A stretch of 64,000 bases of DNA from Mesorhizobium sp. (GTDB lineage: Bacteria; Pseudomonadota; Alphaproteobacteria; Rhizobiales; Rhizobiaceae), in contig NZ_SUGA01000026.1 in NCBI RefSeq assembly GCF_004963255.1, positions 18,995 to 82,994 of the forward strand, in the 5' to 3' direction. The notes beneath the pieces were generated by a model, which saw only the letters and a program-made list of their open reading frames with translations, was not told the origin of the DNA and ran no database searches. A program made the translations under genes and the position numbers. Shown piece by piece: positions 63,383 through 64,000 of the stretch (the stretch's first letter is position 1; every line of letters begins with the position of its first letter).

Positions 63383-64000
63383 TTACTCGGCCGCCGCCGG
63401 CAGCGGCGGCGTCGCGCGGCTGCGCCATTCCCAGGCCTGCGAGCCGACAGCCACCACCACCGCCACCAGCATGGCCAGGGCGCCGGCGAGCGGCAGGCTG
63501 CGATAGCCGTAGCCGGCATTAAGCATTGCCGCGCCAAGCGACGCGGCGAGCGCGATGCCGACATTGAAGCCGGACGGGATCAGCGCGGAAGCGAGGTTGG
63601 AAGCATCGGCCGTCCAGGCGAGGATGCGCGTCTGGATCGGCGCGCCGATGGCGAAGTTGAGACCGCCCCAGATGACGATGGCCACGATCATCGGCACCGG
63701 GTAGGGGCTGACAAGATGGATGACGCCGAGCGCCATCGCCTGCAGGGCGAGCATGACGATCAGCGACGGCATCAGCTTCCAGTCGGCGAGCTTGCCGCCG
63801 ACGAGGACGCCGATCGTGGCGCCGACGCCGTTGAGCAAAAGCACCCAGGGGATCAGGCTCTCGTCGAGGCCTGTCACTTCGAGCAGCATCGGCGTGATGT
63901 AGGTGAACGGCGCGAACTGGCCGATCATCAGCATCAGCATCAGGATCAGCGAGGTCCAGACCTGCTGGCGGCCGAGCACACGAACTTCGCGCGCCAGGCC
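63383..64000 (-). CDS. MFS transporter, C-terminal part (cut by right edge)
   Basis: The frame is open to base 64000, so the N-terminal half is outside the window. The visible 205 residues have about six membrane helices with WVLLLNGVGATIGVLVGGKLADWKLMPSLI (a motif-A-like loop in the second half), IWGGLNFAIGAPIQTRILAW and SGFNVGIALAASLGAAML. This is the AraJ/SotB-type DHA1 group. An internal methionine could be mistaken for the start, but residues upstream of it (GLAREVRV) continue the same frame. Substrate unknown. Confidence 0.8.
   Translation of the reverse strand, partial: GLAREVRVLGRQQVWTSLILMLMLMIGQFAPFTYITPMLLEVTGLDESLIPWVLLLNGVGATIGVLVGGKLADWKLMPSLIVMLALQAMALGVIHLVSPYPVPMIVAIVIWGGLNFAIGAPIQTRILAWTADASNLASALIPSGFNVGIALAASLGAAMLNAGYGYRSLPLAGALAMLVAVVVAVGSQAWEWRSRATPPLPAAAE

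Overview
The window looks like chromosomal DNA of a GC-rich alphaproteobacterium of the order Hyphomicrobiales, most probably a Mesorhizobium-type rhizobium. The reasons are the Lrp-trxB-LysR (lsrB/vtlR) gene order with sRNA-like elements just downstream, two split carbamoyl-phosphate synthase genes, many short palindromic intergenic repeats of rhizobial type, and protein families typical of that group (extensin-like, LssY_C, DUF3775, DUF4142, DUF983). No rRNA, tRNA, CRISPR array, transposase or complete prophage was found. The species assignment is inference; no database search was possible.

Layout. 1-8.3 kb: the N-terminal 848 residues of a large autotransporter run off the left edge. They are followed by a CNNM/CBS membrane protein flanked by two paralogous 58-residue microproteins, an LssY_C protein, two extensin-like proteins carrying a LAS metallopeptidase signature, and a DUF3775 protein. 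8.4-17.1 kb: a TPR protein, greA, then the inner-core LPS heptose genes. waaC-waaF-hldD lie on the minus strand and hldE-gmhA-gmhB on the plus strand, separated by a Phd/PemK-like toxin-antitoxin pair and a LysE exporter. 17.1-21.1 kb: a redox/regulatory block (Lrp, trxB, LsrB-like LysR), then a 680-base non-coding stretch that appears to hold one AbcR-type sRNA with a LysR-type box and a second structured RNA. 21-31 kb: an EF-G-like GTPase, a GGDEF-EAL protein, a cupin, aspartate aminotransferase, two translationally coupled EAL proteins, a GST, a RelE-type TA pair and a cold-shock gene.

31-40 kb: O6-alkylguanine-DNA methyltransferase, a lipoprotein lytic transglycosylase, a GNAT, and a ThuEFG-like sugar ABC transporter lacking its ATPase. 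Then come an isolated phage-type protein, DUF4142, RidA, and a strikingly AT-rich orphan gene with a C-terminal membrane anchor next to carB. 40-53 kb: carB, an SH3-like secreted protein, an ArsR/metallophosphoesterase pair divergent from an MFS exporter, MarR/SDR, LysE/LysR, a RibD-type reductase, a PCMT-like methyltransferase and mntH. 53-64 kb: mntR, a basic microprotein, a zinc metallopeptidase, a TetA-like MFS, carA, a YqeY protein, an L,D-transpeptidase-like protein, an orphan DnaB-core ATPase, a GNAT, DUF983/MocR, and an MFS protein cut by the right edge.

Most of the window is core metabolism and envelope biology. LPS heptose synthesis, LsrB-type regulation and several peptidoglycan-active proteins make envelope maintenance the dominant theme. 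The accessory or unusual parts are the AT-rich orphan, the two TA modules, the microprotein pair, the isolated phage-type gene, the DnaB-like ATPase and the non-coding block after lsrB.
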